Shown here: in pieces, positions 18,434 through 27,279 of the stretch
How the letters are laid out: each line of letters begins with the position of its first letter
Position numbering within the stretch: the stretch's first letter is position 1
Source of the DNA: Algoriphagus aestuarii
GTDB lineage: Bacteria; Bacteroidota; Bacteroidia; Cytophagales; Cyclobacteriaceae
Assembly: GCA_017051695.1 (NCBI GenBank)
Contig: JAFIDK010000004.1
Span: 368,498-432,497, forward strand
DNA: 64,000 bases
Direction: 5' to 3'
Notes under the pieces: generated by a model
What the model was told of the DNA's origin: nothing
The model's database searches: none
What the model saw: only the letters and a program-made list of their open reading frames with translations
Translations under genes and position numbers: made by a program

Positions 18434-18753
18434 ATTTATTTTTATGATTGTCCGCAATGAGGCCAGTCACCTTATTTTCTTTGCTTGATTGGCAGGAAGA
18501 CCGATGACGGATGACCGAAGCAGCCTCACAACTAGAGTTTACCATTTATTAAGCCGCTTTAATCTATTAACTGGTAAAATAGCGGATATACATATTTATT
18601 TTTATGATTGTCCCCAATGAGGCCAGTCACCTTATTTTCTTTGCTTGATTGGCTGGAAGACCGATGACGGATGACCGAAGCAGCCTCACAACTAGAATTC
18701 ACCATTTATTAAGTCGCTTTAATCTATTAACTGGTAAAATAGCGGATATACAT
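18434..18753. repeat. Tandem duplication of a 160-bp noncoding unit
   Basis: Units 18434-18593 and 18594-18753 are almost identical (about five differences, such as GTCCGCAATG/GTCCCCAATG and GCCGC/GTCGC). Each contains ATTTATTTTTATGATTGTCC, a TGAGGC...GCCTCA inverted pair and a CCGCT...AGCGG inverted pair near the end. No coding frame persists. The block fills most of the 476-bp gap between the permease and the BNR-repeat gene; the remaining flanks show nothing else. Confidence 0.93.
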
Positions 18754-18864
18754 AATTATTTTTTATAGTCCCTTCATTTAAAATAGCCTCTGCCATTCCT
18801 CAAAAAATGGATGGAAGACTCGGTTCTACTGGTTAAATTCCAATCTGTACCGAAAACCACCAAT

Positions 18865-21800
18865 ATGAAAACCAAATTATTACTGCTCTTGCTTTGCTTG
18901 GGTATGACTCTTCCTGGCTTTGGCCAAGAGCTGACCTCAGAACTTTTAGAGGGATTAACCCTTCGAAATATAGGTCCCGCTACCATGAGTGGGCGTATTG
19001 TCGACTTAGCAGTTCAAGAATCAGATCCTTATACCTTTTATGCAGCGACTTCGACAGGTGGAATCTGGAAAACCACAGACAATGGCATCTCTTTCAAACC
19101 TGTTTATGAAAAGGAAAACACCCATTCCGTTGGAGCCATAGCACTCAATCAAAGCCATCCCAACATCCTTTGGGTAGGTACAGGTGAAAGAGCCAACCGC
19201 CAGAGTAATTCCTGGGGAGATGGGGTTTACATTTCTCATAATAGTGGGAAAACCTGGAAAAATGTGGGCTTGAAAGATTCTCATCATATCGGGAGAATCA
19301 TCCTCCATCCTACAGACACCGCAGTGGCTTATGTGGCTGCTATGGGTCATTTATGGGGCCCAAATGAAGAGCGTGGCCTTTACAAAACCAGTGATAGTGG
19401 TAAAACCTGGGAGCGATTGATCTATGTTGATGAGGAAACAGGTGTAGTAGATGTGGCAATGGATCCTACTGATCCAAACATTCTGTACGCTGCCACTTAT
19501 CAGCGAATGAGAAAGCCTTATGGTTTTCATGGAGGCGGACCAGGCAGTGGAATTCATAAATCCACCGATGGTGGTAAAACCTGGAAAGAACTAAGCAATG
19601 GCCTTCCGGAAGGTGATTATGGAAGAATCGGGATTTCTATCTATCAAAAAAATCCAGAGGTTGTATTTATTTCTTTGGAACAAGGCTTTCAATACAATGC
19701 CTCCACGGCCTATAATGAAAGAAGAGCTGGCCTCTATCGAAGCAAGGACAAGGGAGAAACTTGGGAATTGATGAGTGACTGGAACCCAAGACCCATGTAT
19801 GCTTCTCAACCTTTAGTCGATCCAAGTGATGAGTCTAGGATCTATATGATGAATCAGTACAGCTATTCCAGCGACAGTGGCAGAACATTCACAGCTCCCC
19901 GTCAATCTTTGCATGGGGATGATCGAATACTCTGGGTTAACCCGAAAGATTCGAGACATGTCATCAAAGGTGATGATGGTGGAATCGGGATTTCCTATGA
20001 CAGAGGGCTTAAATGGCTTTTTGTCAACAACCTACCCGTTAGCCAATATTACCGGGTAGCTGTGGACAATGCCACCCCTTACAATGTTTATGGAGGACTT
20101 CAGGACAATGGAAGTTGGGTTGGACCAAGTGAGACTTATCGAAGAGATGGAATCTTAAACGAAGACTGGAAACGGTTGGGCGGAGGAGATGGGTTTCTAA
20201 ACCTGCCAGACAGAACCGATCCGGATATAGTATATACCGAATCTCAATACTTGGGATTGTCGAGGCTCAATATGAAAACCGGACAAAGACAAGATATTCG
20301 TCCGGGAGATCCAACAGGAAACATCAGCGCCAGAAGAAACTGGGATGCTTGGGGACCGGGAATTCAAGAACCAGAGCTTGGAAATGCCATGGCACCTGCC
20401 AACTGGGACGGACCGTTTTTCTTATCTCATCATGATGGGAATACCATTTATGCCGGCACCAATGTACTTTGGAAAAGCACAGATAAAGGGGCTACTTGGG
20501 TTTCTTTGGGTGATTTGACTACCAAAGTAAACAGAAGGGAGCTTTTGATCATGGGACAGAGACCTGATGAGCATACTGCCTCTTTGGATGATGGTATTCC
20601 TTATTTCCCAACTTTGACAGCCATAGCTGAAGATTTATTTACACCTGGAATGCTCTATGCAGGAACTGATGATGGTTTGCTGCAGGTTTCTTGGGATGAT
20701 GGTAAAACCTGGAATGATGTCACCAGCGAGTTGAAGGGCTTGCCAAAAGAAACATGGATCAACACCTTTGAACCTTCGCATCACTTTGCAGGCACTGCCT
20801 ACGTCGCTATCAATAATTACCGAAATGACGACTTCAAAAATTACATCTACCGCACCAAAGATTATGGTAAAACCTGGGAATCTGTAGAAGGAAACTTGCC
20901 AGCAAACCGTGTGGTAAGAACTTTAAGGGAAGATCCAAAGAACCCGAATCTACTTTATTTGGGAACTGAATTCGGCCTCTTTATCAGTAATGATGCATGC
21001 GAGCATTGGGTAGAACTTAGAAGCAACATGCCAACCCTGCCTTTTAATGACTTGGTTATTCACCCTAGAGACAACGATCTTGTTTTGGGAACGCATGGAA
21101 GAGGAGTTTGGATTTTGGATCATGTGAATGCACTTCAGGAAATGACTCCAGAAGTACTAAAGCAAGAGGCCGCTTTATTCTCTATCGCAACAGCCGAAAT
21201 CATTAATTACACGAATGACGGAGCTCATACTGGTGACATGTATTACAGAGGTGAAAACCCTGAATTCGGAGCTGCCATTGATTATTACCTCAAAGATTCC
21301 GTTGCGAAAAATTCTATCAAACTTACAGTGATGGATGCTACCGGCAACTTTGTAAATGAAGTTAAGACTAACAATAAGGCTGGCCTCCATCGCGTAATGT
21401 GGGACCTTACTTATCAATTTGAATCTGCAGGAACAGGAAGATCGAGAATGAGTGGTCCTTATGTGGTTCCGGGATTATACACTGCCAAATTGGAGGTGAA
21501 TGGAAAAAGCTATGAGCAGAAATTCAAAGTAAATGATGACCCAAGACTCGATATTTCGATTGGAGTTAGAAAAGAATGGACCGCCTCTTTGAACCAAATA
21601 CTTGATTTATATGGAATAGTTGAAAAAGATCGCAGCGCTGTCCAAAAGCTGGAAGATCAGCTTGAGAAACTAGAGAAGGATAGTATCGCTTACGATGAAC
21701 AAAGTGCTGCTCCTCTCAAAGAAGTGATCCGTAAGTACGGTGAGTTGACCAGCAGAATCAGGACGCTGTATTCTCAAGTGGGAGACTATATCGGGCCTTG

Positions 21801-21945
21801 GACACATGATCAAAACGAACAGTACAGCTATTTCCAAGCTGTTGCTCCAAAACTAAAAACCGAAAGCGAGCAAGTGATCAAGAGTTCGCTTCCAAAAATC
21901 AACAAGAGTCTTAAAAAAGAAAATCAGTTGAAATTGGATAATTAA
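18865..21945 (+). CDS. Secreted BNR/sortilin-like beta-propeller protein
   Basis: A 1026-residue exported protein with signal peptide MKTKLLLLLLCLGMTLPGFGQ; the ATG at 18811 would extend this unnaturally, so 18865 is used. Many Asp-box motifs of the form S-x-D-x-G-x-T-W appear (TSDSGKTWE, STDGGKTWKE, SKDKGETWE, STDKGATWVS, SWDDGKTWND, TKDYGKTWES), which build two beta-propellers up to about residue 740. An Ig-like segment and a coiled-coil-like C-terminal helix (about 900-1026) follow. Relatives are annotated as glycosyl hydrolase-like or VPS10-domain proteins; no catalytic residues can be named. Confidence 0.88.
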   Translation: MKTKLLLLLLCLGMTLPGFGQELTSELLEGLTLRNIGPATMSGRIVDLAVQESDPYTFYAATSTGGIWKTTDNGISFKPVYEKENTHSVGAIALNQSHPNILWVGTGERANRQSNSWGDGVYISHNSGKTWKNVGLKDSHHIGRIILHPTDTAVAYVAAMGHLWGPNEERGLYKTSDSGKTWERLIYVDEETGVVDVAMDPTDPNILYAATYQRMRKPYGFHGGGPGSGIHKSTDGGKTWKELSNGLPEGDYGRIGISIYQKNPEVVFISLEQGFQYNASTAYNERRAGLYRSKDKGETWELMSDWNPRPMYASQPLVDPSDESRIYMMNQYSYSSDSGRTFTAPRQSLHGDDRILWVNPKDSRHVIKGDDGGIGISYDRGLKWLFVNNLPVSQYYRVAVDNATPYNVYGGLQDNGSWVGPSETYRRDGILNEDWKRLGGGDGFLNLPDRTDPDIVYTESQYLGLSRLNMKTGQRQDIRPGDPTGNISARRNWDAWGPGIQEPELGNAMAPANWDGPFFLSHHDGNTIYAGTNVLWKSTDKGATWVSLGDLTTKVNRRELLIMGQRPDEHTASLDDGIPYFPTLTAIAEDLFTPGMLYAGTDDGLLQVSWDDGKTWNDVTSELKGLPKETWINTFEPSHHFAGTAYVAINNYRNDDFKNYIYRTKDYGKTWESVEGNLPANRVVRTLREDPKNPNLLYLGTEFGLFISNDACEHWVELRSNMPTLPFNDLVIHPRDNDLVLGTHGRGVWILDHVNALQEMTPEVLKQEAALFSIATAEIINYTNDGAHTGDMYYRGENPEFGAAIDYYLKDSVAKNSIKLTVMDATGNFVNEVKTNNKAGLHRVMWDLTYQFESAGTGRSRMSGPYVVPGLYTAKLEVNGKSYEQKFKVNDDPRLDISIGVRKEWTASLNQILDLYGIVEKDRSAVQKLEDQLEKLEKDSIAYDEQSAAPLKEVIRKYGELTSRIRTLYSQVGDYIGPWTHDQNEQYSYFQAVAPKLKTESEQVIKSSLPKINKSLKKENQLKLDN

Positions 21946-21964
21946 TCGACAACAAATAGAGTTG

Positions 21965-22116
21965 CAAAAGAGGCTGTCTCATAACTCCTTTTTGTCACAT
22001 TGAGCACTTGAGAGACGAGAGTCACGAAGTCGAAATGTAGCTTAATTCGCTGTATAAAGCCTTCGACTCCGCTCAGGCTGACAATATCATATAATTTTGA
22101 GACAGCTTCTTTTTTG
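21965..22116. repeat. Inverted-repeat (MITE-like) element between convergent genes
   Basis: The ends are imperfect inverted repeats: CAAAAGAGGCTGTCTCATAA on the left and TTTTGAGACAGCTTCTTTTTTG on the right. Inside, TTGTCACATTGAGC...AGTCGAAATG pairs with CCTTCGACTCCGCTCAGGCTGACAAT. The T-run after the right arm could make it a terminator for the BNR gene, and the gene on the other side converges. No ORF of substance is inside. Confidence 0.75.
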
Positions 22117-22143
22117 TTTAAAATCATTTTTAAGTTCACCATT

Positions 22144-22521
22144 TCATGTTGATGGTAAGTCTTTCATGAAACCAATTATTTTTCGGTCCAAAGTCCACAA
22201 TTCAAGTCCAAAATGCATAGCAGCATAAATAATTACCGCATCAATTAATCCTATCCCTCTTCCTAATAATTTGTTTATACCTGCAAATTCCCCTGCCTTG
22301 ACGATCATGCCCGGAGAATCCAAAACTCTCATTTGTTGGTAGAAATCATTAATCAAGGTTCTTTCACGGTTATTTTTCACACCTTGAAGCAGTTCGGCAA
22401 AAATCAATTCCAGCGTGTAAATCTCTCCGTTTTCCATGATTTCAGTCATAGGTTGAAAGAAATCTGGATTTCCTTTTAGGAATTCAATCCATACGGTGGT
22501 ATCTACCAGTACTTTTCTCAT
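22144..22521 (-). CDS. vapC: PIN-domain ribonuclease toxin (VapC type)
   Basis: A 125-residue PIN-domain protein. The acidic site is visible: Asp7 in VLVDTTVWIEFL, Glu in LIFAELLQG near residue 42, and Asp in GLIDAVIIYAA near 97, with another Asp in WTLDRK near 114. VapC toxins cleave tRNA or rRNA when not bound by their antitoxin. It overlaps the antitoxin gene by 4 bp (ATGA arrangement), so the two are translated together. The target RNA cannot be predicted. Confidence 0.93.
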   Translation of the reverse strand: MRKVLVDTTVWIEFLKGNPDFFQPMTEIMENGEIYTLELIFAELLQGVKNNRERTLINDFYQQMRVLDSPGMIVKAGEFAGINKLLGRGIGLIDAVIIYAAMHFGLELWTLDRKIIGFMKDLPST

Positions 22522-22724
22522 TGCTGGTTTTGGTCACGCAATTGATCAGCTCCATAATAAAATTCTATAGGCTCAGCTGCCACCTCTTTTGCCAAATCCA
22601 ACAATTTCCTTCGAGCCAAATAGTCTTTTAAAGCGATTCGAAGCGCCTCGGTCACATTTTTTGCTCCTGAAGTGTTGATTACTTCTTGAATCAATTCATC
22701 CTCAATTAATGCTGTGATTTTCAT
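22518..22724 (-). CDS. vapB: VapB-type antitoxin
   Basis: A 68-residue protein whose N-terminus (MKITALIEDELIQEVINTSGAKNVTEALRIALKDYLARRK) is the ribbon-helix-helix pattern of VapB/DUF2191 antitoxins, ending in an acidic, probably disordered tail (EPIEFYYGADQLRDQ) that would wrap around the toxin. It is the first gene of the vapBC pair and should repress its own promoter; a matching palindrome overlaps the -7 element directly upstream. Confidence 0.92.
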   Translation of the reverse strand: MKITALIEDELIQEVINTSGAKNVTEALRIALKDYLARRKLLDLAKEVAAEPIEFYYGADQLRDQNQQ

Positions 22725-22742
22725 AACGTAAGGGATTTAAAA

Positions 22743-22768
22743 CAAAAATACGATAATCCATCGTATTT
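22743..22768 (-). promoter_or_regulatory. vapBC promoter with overlapping operator palindrome
   Basis: On the minus strand TATTTTTG (22743-22750) fits the TAnnTTTG -7 element. It is overlapped by a perfect inverted repeat, AAATACGAT (22746-22754) and ATCGTATTT (22760-22768) with a 5-bp spacer. Binding of the VapB ribbon-helix-helix dimer here would block RNA polymerase. The start codon is 18 bp downstream of the box. Confidence 0.7.
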
Positions 22769-22873
22769 GTAAGCTTGCTGGAAAAAGCCGAATTACTATT
22801 CATGGAACCAAAAAAAATGATCTTCGAATTTCCCATTTTTTCTAACTTATCAAATCAATTAGCCTAAACCCGA

Positions 22874-23674
22874 ATGCATCAAACCAAGACCCTATTTCTT
22901 TTTTGCCTTTGCCTATTTATAAGCACTGTCAGCTTTTCCCAACAGCGGGTTTTCGATGAATACACGATCCGGAATTTCTCTTTCCAAGGTCACGCCGCTA
23001 AGGTTGTTTTCCCTAACAAAACCAATGAAAATGGTAATTGGGTTTGGAGAGCTAGATTTTGGGGACATGAACCGCAGTTAGACAAAGCCTTATTGGAACA
23101 AGGATTTCATGTGGTACATGTGGACGTCGCTGATCTTTTTGGAAATGAGGAAGCTGTTAAAATTTGGGATGATTTCTATGTCTATTGCCGAAAGGAATTT
23201 AATCTCAATCAAAAGGTTGTTTTGGAAGGAATGAGCCGAGGCGGTTTGATTATTTACAATTGGGCAGCAAAAAACACCGACAAGGTTTTTACGATATATG
23301 CCGACGCACCGGTTTGCGATATTAAGAGTTGGCCAGGAGGATTATATACAGGAAAAGGCAGCTCCTCTGATTGGGAGAAATGTTTGAAAGCCTACGGACT
23401 CGATTCTGTATCAGTTTTGGATTTCAAAGGAATCCCTATCTATTCCAGCATTGCGGTAGCAAAAGCAAAAATCCCAGTAATACATGTCTATGGAGAAGCC
23501 GATGAGGTAGTTCCCTATGAAGAAAACACTGCATTATTAGCCGAAGAGTTTAGAAAAGCTGGGGGAAATATCAAGTTGATCGGCAAGCCCGGAGTTGGAC
23601 ATCATCCTCATAGTTTGGAGGATCCTGCCCCAATTTTGGAATTTATTTTAGAATCCATCAGGAAGGCGAATTAA
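22874..23674 (+). CDS. Secreted alpha/beta hydrolase
   Basis: A 266-residue protein with signal peptide MHQTKTLFLFCLCLFISTVSFSQQ. The nucleophile elbow is LEGMSRGGLIIYNWA (Ser near residue 122), the acid is in VYGEADEVVPYEEN near 213, and the catalytic His is in GVGHHPHSLEDP near 251. The family resembles secreted esterases found in polysaccharide loci. The alpha-L-fucosidase gene starts 36 bp after the stop, so joint action on acylated fucose-containing glycans is a reasonable inference, not a demonstrated role. Confidence 0.85.
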   Translation: MHQTKTLFLFCLCLFISTVSFSQQRVFDEYTIRNFSFQGHAAKVVFPNKTNENGNWVWRARFWGHEPQLDKALLEQGFHVVHVDVADLFGNEEAVKIWDDFYVYCRKEFNLNQKVVLEGMSRGGLIIYNWAAKNTDKVFTIYADAPVCDIKSWPGGLYTGKGSSSDWEKCLKAYGLDSVSVLDFKGIPIYSSIAVAKAKIPVIHVYGEADEVVPYEENTALLAEEFRKAGGNIKLIGKPGVGHHPHSLEDPAPILEFILESIRKAN

Positions 23675-23709
23675 AGTCTGCTTTATATATTTGGGCAAAT
23701 GACCAAAAA

Positions 23710-25098
23710 ATGATCAGAATTTATCTTGCTTGCCTCCTATTTGGGTGTTTAAATTTTAACCCTTCTTTTTCCCAAAGCCAAGTTCCGATTCCCACTTCCG
23801 CCCAACTGAATTGGCAAAATGCCGAATTAGTAGCCGTATTCCATTATGATCTACACGTATTTGATGGGAAAGTCTATCATCAGGCATTCAATCGCATAAC
23901 CCCGATCCCAGATTACAATATTTTCAATCCTGAGAAACTAGATATCGATCAATGGGTGAAATCTGCTAAAGACGCAGGAGTTAAAATCGCAATTTTGACA
24001 GCTACCCATGAAACGGGTTTTGCTTTGTTCCAAAGCAACTATAATCCCTACAGTATGAAAGCCCTGAAATTTCAGGATGGAAAAGGAGATTTGTTGCGGG
24101 ACTTTAAGGAAGCTTGCGAAAGACATGGACTTCAGGCAGGAGTTTACATAGGTATTCGCTGGAATTCATTTTACGGCATCCATGATTTTATGGTGGAAGG
24201 TGATAGCGATTTTGCGAAAAACCGCCAAGAACATTACAATACCATGGTGGAAGGCATGGTTCAGGAGATTTTCACCAATTATGGAGACTGGGCAATGGTA
24301 TGGTTTGACGGAGGAGCTCATGGACCCGAACAAGGAGGCCCGGATGTGTTATCCCTTTTTGAAAAGTATCAACCAAATGGTCTTTTTTATCACAACCTCC
24401 AGCGTGCTGATATGCGTTGGGGAGGAAGTGAATCCGGCATGGTTCCTTATCCAAGCTGGGGTACATTTCCTTACCCTGCTGTAGGAGCGGGAGAAAGCGC
24501 AAGAGTTGAAATAAGTAAAAACAATTTTGCATTATTGAAAACTGGGGATCCAGATGGCATCTATTATATGCCAGCTATGAGTGATGCACCTTTGAGGGGA
24601 TATGGCGGACATGATTGGTTTTGGGAGCCAGGAAGAGATGGGATTATCTACCCGTTGGAAAAATTGGTTCACATGTATTACAACTCTGTTGGTCATAATT
24701 CCAGTTTGATTATGGGGCTGACTCCTAATGCTGATGGATTATTGCCTGATGCTGATGTAAATCGATTAAAAGAATTTGGAGATGAGATAAAAAGAAGATT
24801 CGAAAATCAAATCGCGACCACTTTTGGAAATGGAAATACAATTCATTTAAAACTTTCGAAAACCCAACAAGTAAATCAGCTGGTTTTGATGGAAGAAATT
24901 TCCAATGGGGAAAGAGTCAGAAAATTCTTGGTTGAGGCCAAAACCAAGCAAGGATGGAAGACAATTTTTGAAGGCTCAGTGATCGGCCACAAGTTTATTC
25001 ATCAATTTGAAAAGATGGAAGTTTCAGATTTGAGGTTGAAAATATTGGATTCCAAAGGAGAAGCCCAAATCAAGGAATTTAGTGTTTATTCGTTTTGA
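23710..25098 (+). CDS. Secreted alpha-L-fucosidase (GH29)
   Basis: A 462-residue protein with signal peptide MIRIYLACLLFGCLNFNPSFSQ. The (beta/alpha)8 barrel shows GH29 features: FHYDLHVF near residue 44, LTATHETGFALF near 94, and WAMVWFDGGAHGPE near 196-209 with the likely nucleophile Asp200. The C-terminal beta domain (about 360-462) ends KIEF-like in QIKEFSVYS. It releases L-fucose from glycans, probably in the periplasm. The barrel motif positions differ slightly from canonical HxxxF variants, so linkage specificity is open. It follows an alpha/beta hydrolase on the same strand. Confidence 0.87.
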   Translation: MIRIYLACLLFGCLNFNPSFSQSQVPIPTSAQLNWQNAELVAVFHYDLHVFDGKVYHQAFNRITPIPDYNIFNPEKLDIDQWVKSAKDAGVKIAILTATHETGFALFQSNYNPYSMKALKFQDGKGDLLRDFKEACERHGLQAGVYIGIRWNSFYGIHDFMVEGDSDFAKNRQEHYNTMVEGMVQEIFTNYGDWAMVWFDGGAHGPEQGGPDVLSLFEKYQPNGLFYHNLQRADMRWGGSESGMVPYPSWGTFPYPAVGAGESARVEISKNNFALLKTGDPDGIYYMPAMSDAPLRGYGGHDWFWEPGRDGIIYPLEKLVHMYYNSVGHNSSLIMGLTPNADGLLPDADVNRLKEFGDEIKRRFENQIATTFGNGNTIHLKLSKTQQVNQLVLMEEISNGERVRKFLVEAKTKQGWKTIFEGSVIGHKFIHQFEKMEVSDLRLKILDSKGEAQIKEFSVYSF

Positions 25099-25180
25099 AA
25101 AAACAAAGTCAAAAAAAATCAAAATTGCCTGTCTTGAATTTTATTAAATTCCCAAGTCAAATACAATCAACCCACTTACC

Positions 25181-25630
25181 ATGAAATCAATAAGCTTAAT
25201 CATTGGCTTGAATTTACTCCTTGTTTTTTCTGCTTTTGCTCAGCAAAGCTGTATGACAGAAGAAAATATCAAAGCGCTAGATGCTCAATGGGAAGAAGCA
25301 ATCCTCCATCCAGACCCAGATTTTTTAGAATCAATTTTAGCAGAGAACTTCATTTGGGTTCATAATCACTATTCTATGGTTGACACAAAAAAAACAACCG
25401 TAGAAAGCAGAAAAAGGCAAAAAGCCAATGGAGGTAGCAATATCAAATCCCGAATTCAAAGTGATGTAAAAGTGGCAATTACAGGCAATACTGCCATTGT
25501 AACTGGATTTACCGATGTAGACAGGGAAGTTGATCCAGCTAAATATCACTTTATGAGAACCTATGTAGAAGTGAATGGAAAATGCCTATTGGTTGGAAAT
25601 CATACCATGGCAATTCCGAAAGAAAAATAA
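25181..25630 (+). CDS. Secreted NTF2-like (SnoaL/DUF4440) protein
   Basis: A 149-residue protein with signal peptide MKSISLIIGLNLLLVFSAFAQQ. The pattern LDAQWEEAILHPDPDFLESILAENFIWVHN followed by strands (DVKVAITGNTAIVTGFTDVDRE, YVEVNGKCLLVGNHT) is the cone-shaped NTF2-like fold of DUF4440 proteins. These bind or convert small molecules; nothing here identifies the ligand. It ends 1 bp before the convergent amidohydrolase gene and lies 82 bp after the fucosidase. Confidence 0.83.
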   Translation: MKSISLIIGLNLLLVFSAFAQQSCMTEENIKALDAQWEEAILHPDPDFLESILAENFIWVHNHYSMVDTKKTTVESRKRQKANGGSNIKSRIQSDVKVAITGNTAIVTGFTDVDREVDPAKYHFMRTYVEVNGKCLLVGNHTMAIPKEK

Positions 25631-25631
25631 T

Positions 25632-26996
25632 TTATTGGATCGGGCCTACGGGTCCTAATTTTCCTTTCGCTTCATTTTTTAACTGCATGGTCGAATAAAC
25701 TTTTCCTCCTTTGATTACGGTATGTACCGATCGGGTGCGATTGATATCTTCCAACGGATTTCCTTTGATGATCATTAAATCCCCCCATTTCCCGGGAGCA
25801 ATACTTCCTGCTTTGTCACCAATTCCTAGTGCTTCCGCATTTTGCTGAGTTGCAAAAAAAATCACCTCTGCAGCCGGTATCCCAATTTCCACCATCGCAG
25901 CCATTTCTCGATGAATGAAAAATCCACCAATACCTCCACCTAAATAGTTATCCAATAAAAGCGGTCGATCTGTCCCAACAGTAATCAATCCTCCTGCATC
26001 ATAATAGCGCTTTAGGATACCTTTTTTGACAGGATAGATCAAGGCACAAAGTTCATTAAAAGCAGAGGGTTTTACCTCTTTGATTACGTTCAACGTAAAA
26101 GGAGTGAAATATTGCACCTCATAGGCAAAGTCAAAAAACACAGGGGAATCCACTAGACCAATAGCTCCATAAGTCGCCAAAGTAGCATCAAAGTAAACTC
26201 CATTTTCTATATACAATTGAATAATTTCTTCGAGTCTTGGATCTACTGGATCAATTTGCTTAAGGCTTTGGTAGGCAGGTATAGAATCAGGCAAAAGTCG
26301 CCCACCTAAAAAATGCTCCACTCGGTCGATTCCCATTTCAATTGCTTCCTGTGGATTTACTGAATTTCGAAAACCTGAATCAAAATGACCTGTCACCGTC
26401 AAATCGTGTTTGTGAGCCTGATTTATCAAAACTTTTAAATGTTCTTTGGTAATTCCTTTCGCCTTGAATCCATAAGCTCCTTTTTTAGCCCAATCATCCA
26501 CTCGGTTACGAACATCCTGATCTGTAAAGTCAGGATTCCAATCAGGAGCAGCCGTTCCGAAATACGGTCCTGAATGTAAAATCCTAGGTCCGGGGCGATT
26601 GCCTGTATCAATCTTTTTTTGCAAATCCCACATTTTCTCTGATTCTATTTCTCCAGCGGGGAAAGTGCTCGTTATACCATTTGCCAAGAAAATCTTAGGC
26701 ATAGCAACTGTATCGTCATAGGCTTTATTATCATAACTGACCCGATAGTGTGCATGCAAATCGATCAATCCTGGCAAAATATAGTCGGCATCTGTCAAAG
26801 ACATTACCTCCCAATTCATCACATTCTCTGTGCCTGTTCCAAAAAGTCCATTGACTAAATAAACTCCAGTATTTTTTTTGAAGCTTTTTGTGGAGCTGTC
26901 ATACACCCAACCTCCGGTGAGGATTTTATTTTGCGAGAATGCCGTCAGACTAAAAAATATAAAAAGCAATAGGGCTAAAAGAGGCTTTGAGTTCAT
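25632..26996 (-). CDS. Secreted amidohydrolase
   Basis: A 454-residue metal-dependent hydrolase with signal peptide MNSKPLLALLLFIFFSLTAFSQ. The motifs are LPGLIDLHAHYRV near residue 80 (HxH metal ligands), GFKAKGI (possible carboxylated Lys), TVTGHFD and DRVEHFLGG (two more His) and VGTDRPLLLD near 344 (metal Asp). The C-terminal NAEALGIGDKAGSIAPGKWGDLMII is typical of the imidazolonepropionase/prolidase-like branch of exported amidohydrolases. The bond cleaved is probably an amide of a small periplasmic compound. It is monocistronic and convergent with its neighbour. Confidence 0.88.
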   Translation of the reverse strand: MNSKPLLALLLFIFFSLTAFSQNKILTGGWVYDSSTKSFKKNTGVYLVNGLFGTGTENVMNWEVMSLTDADYILPGLIDLHAHYRVSYDNKAYDDTVAMPKIFLANGITSTFPAGEIESEKMWDLQKKIDTGNRPGPRILHSGPYFGTAAPDWNPDFTDQDVRNRVDDWAKKGAYGFKAKGITKEHLKVLINQAHKHDLTVTGHFDSGFRNSVNPQEAIEMGIDRVEHFLGGRLLPDSIPAYQSLKQIDPVDPRLEEIIQLYIENGVYFDATLATYGAIGLVDSPVFFDFAYEVQYFTPFTLNVIKEVKPSAFNELCALIYPVKKGILKRYYDAGGLITVGTDRPLLLDNYLGGGIGGFFIHREMAAMVEIGIPAAEVIFFATQQNAEALGIGDKAGSIAPGKWGDLMIIKGNPLEDINRTRSVHTVIKGGKVYSTMQLKNEAKGKLGPVGPIQ

Positions 26997-27162
26997 GGAT
27001 AGTGAATGAATGATTCGTCCTGTTAAAGCTTCAATTTAGCTAATTCTCAATGAGATAAAATGGAAGTGGAAAGGAATGCCACGAATAGTTTGATTTGAGC
27101 TGATTTTCTTAAAAAGATTTAAAATATTTTTCGAGGTATGGCAAATTCGATTTTTTTCATTT

Positions 27163-27181
27163 TACTTTGCATTTCAAAGTA
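27163..27181. promoter_or_regulatory. Palindromic operator, copy 1
   Basis: TACTTTGCATTTCAAAGTA, a 9-1-9 palindrome with one mismatch. It differs in only one base from the copy at 28205. TTACTTTG within it also resembles a Bacteroidota -7 element. It stands about 100 bp before the membrane protein/regulator unit and is a natural site for the winged-helix protein encoded there. Confidence 0.65.
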
Positions 27182-27279
27182 CTTTTAAAAAATGAAATCG
27201 AGTGGAAAGAAATTTCTCAATTAATTGAAAGATGAAACTGCGAGATTCCATGATGCCATAAAAAATCAGTTATTAATAC

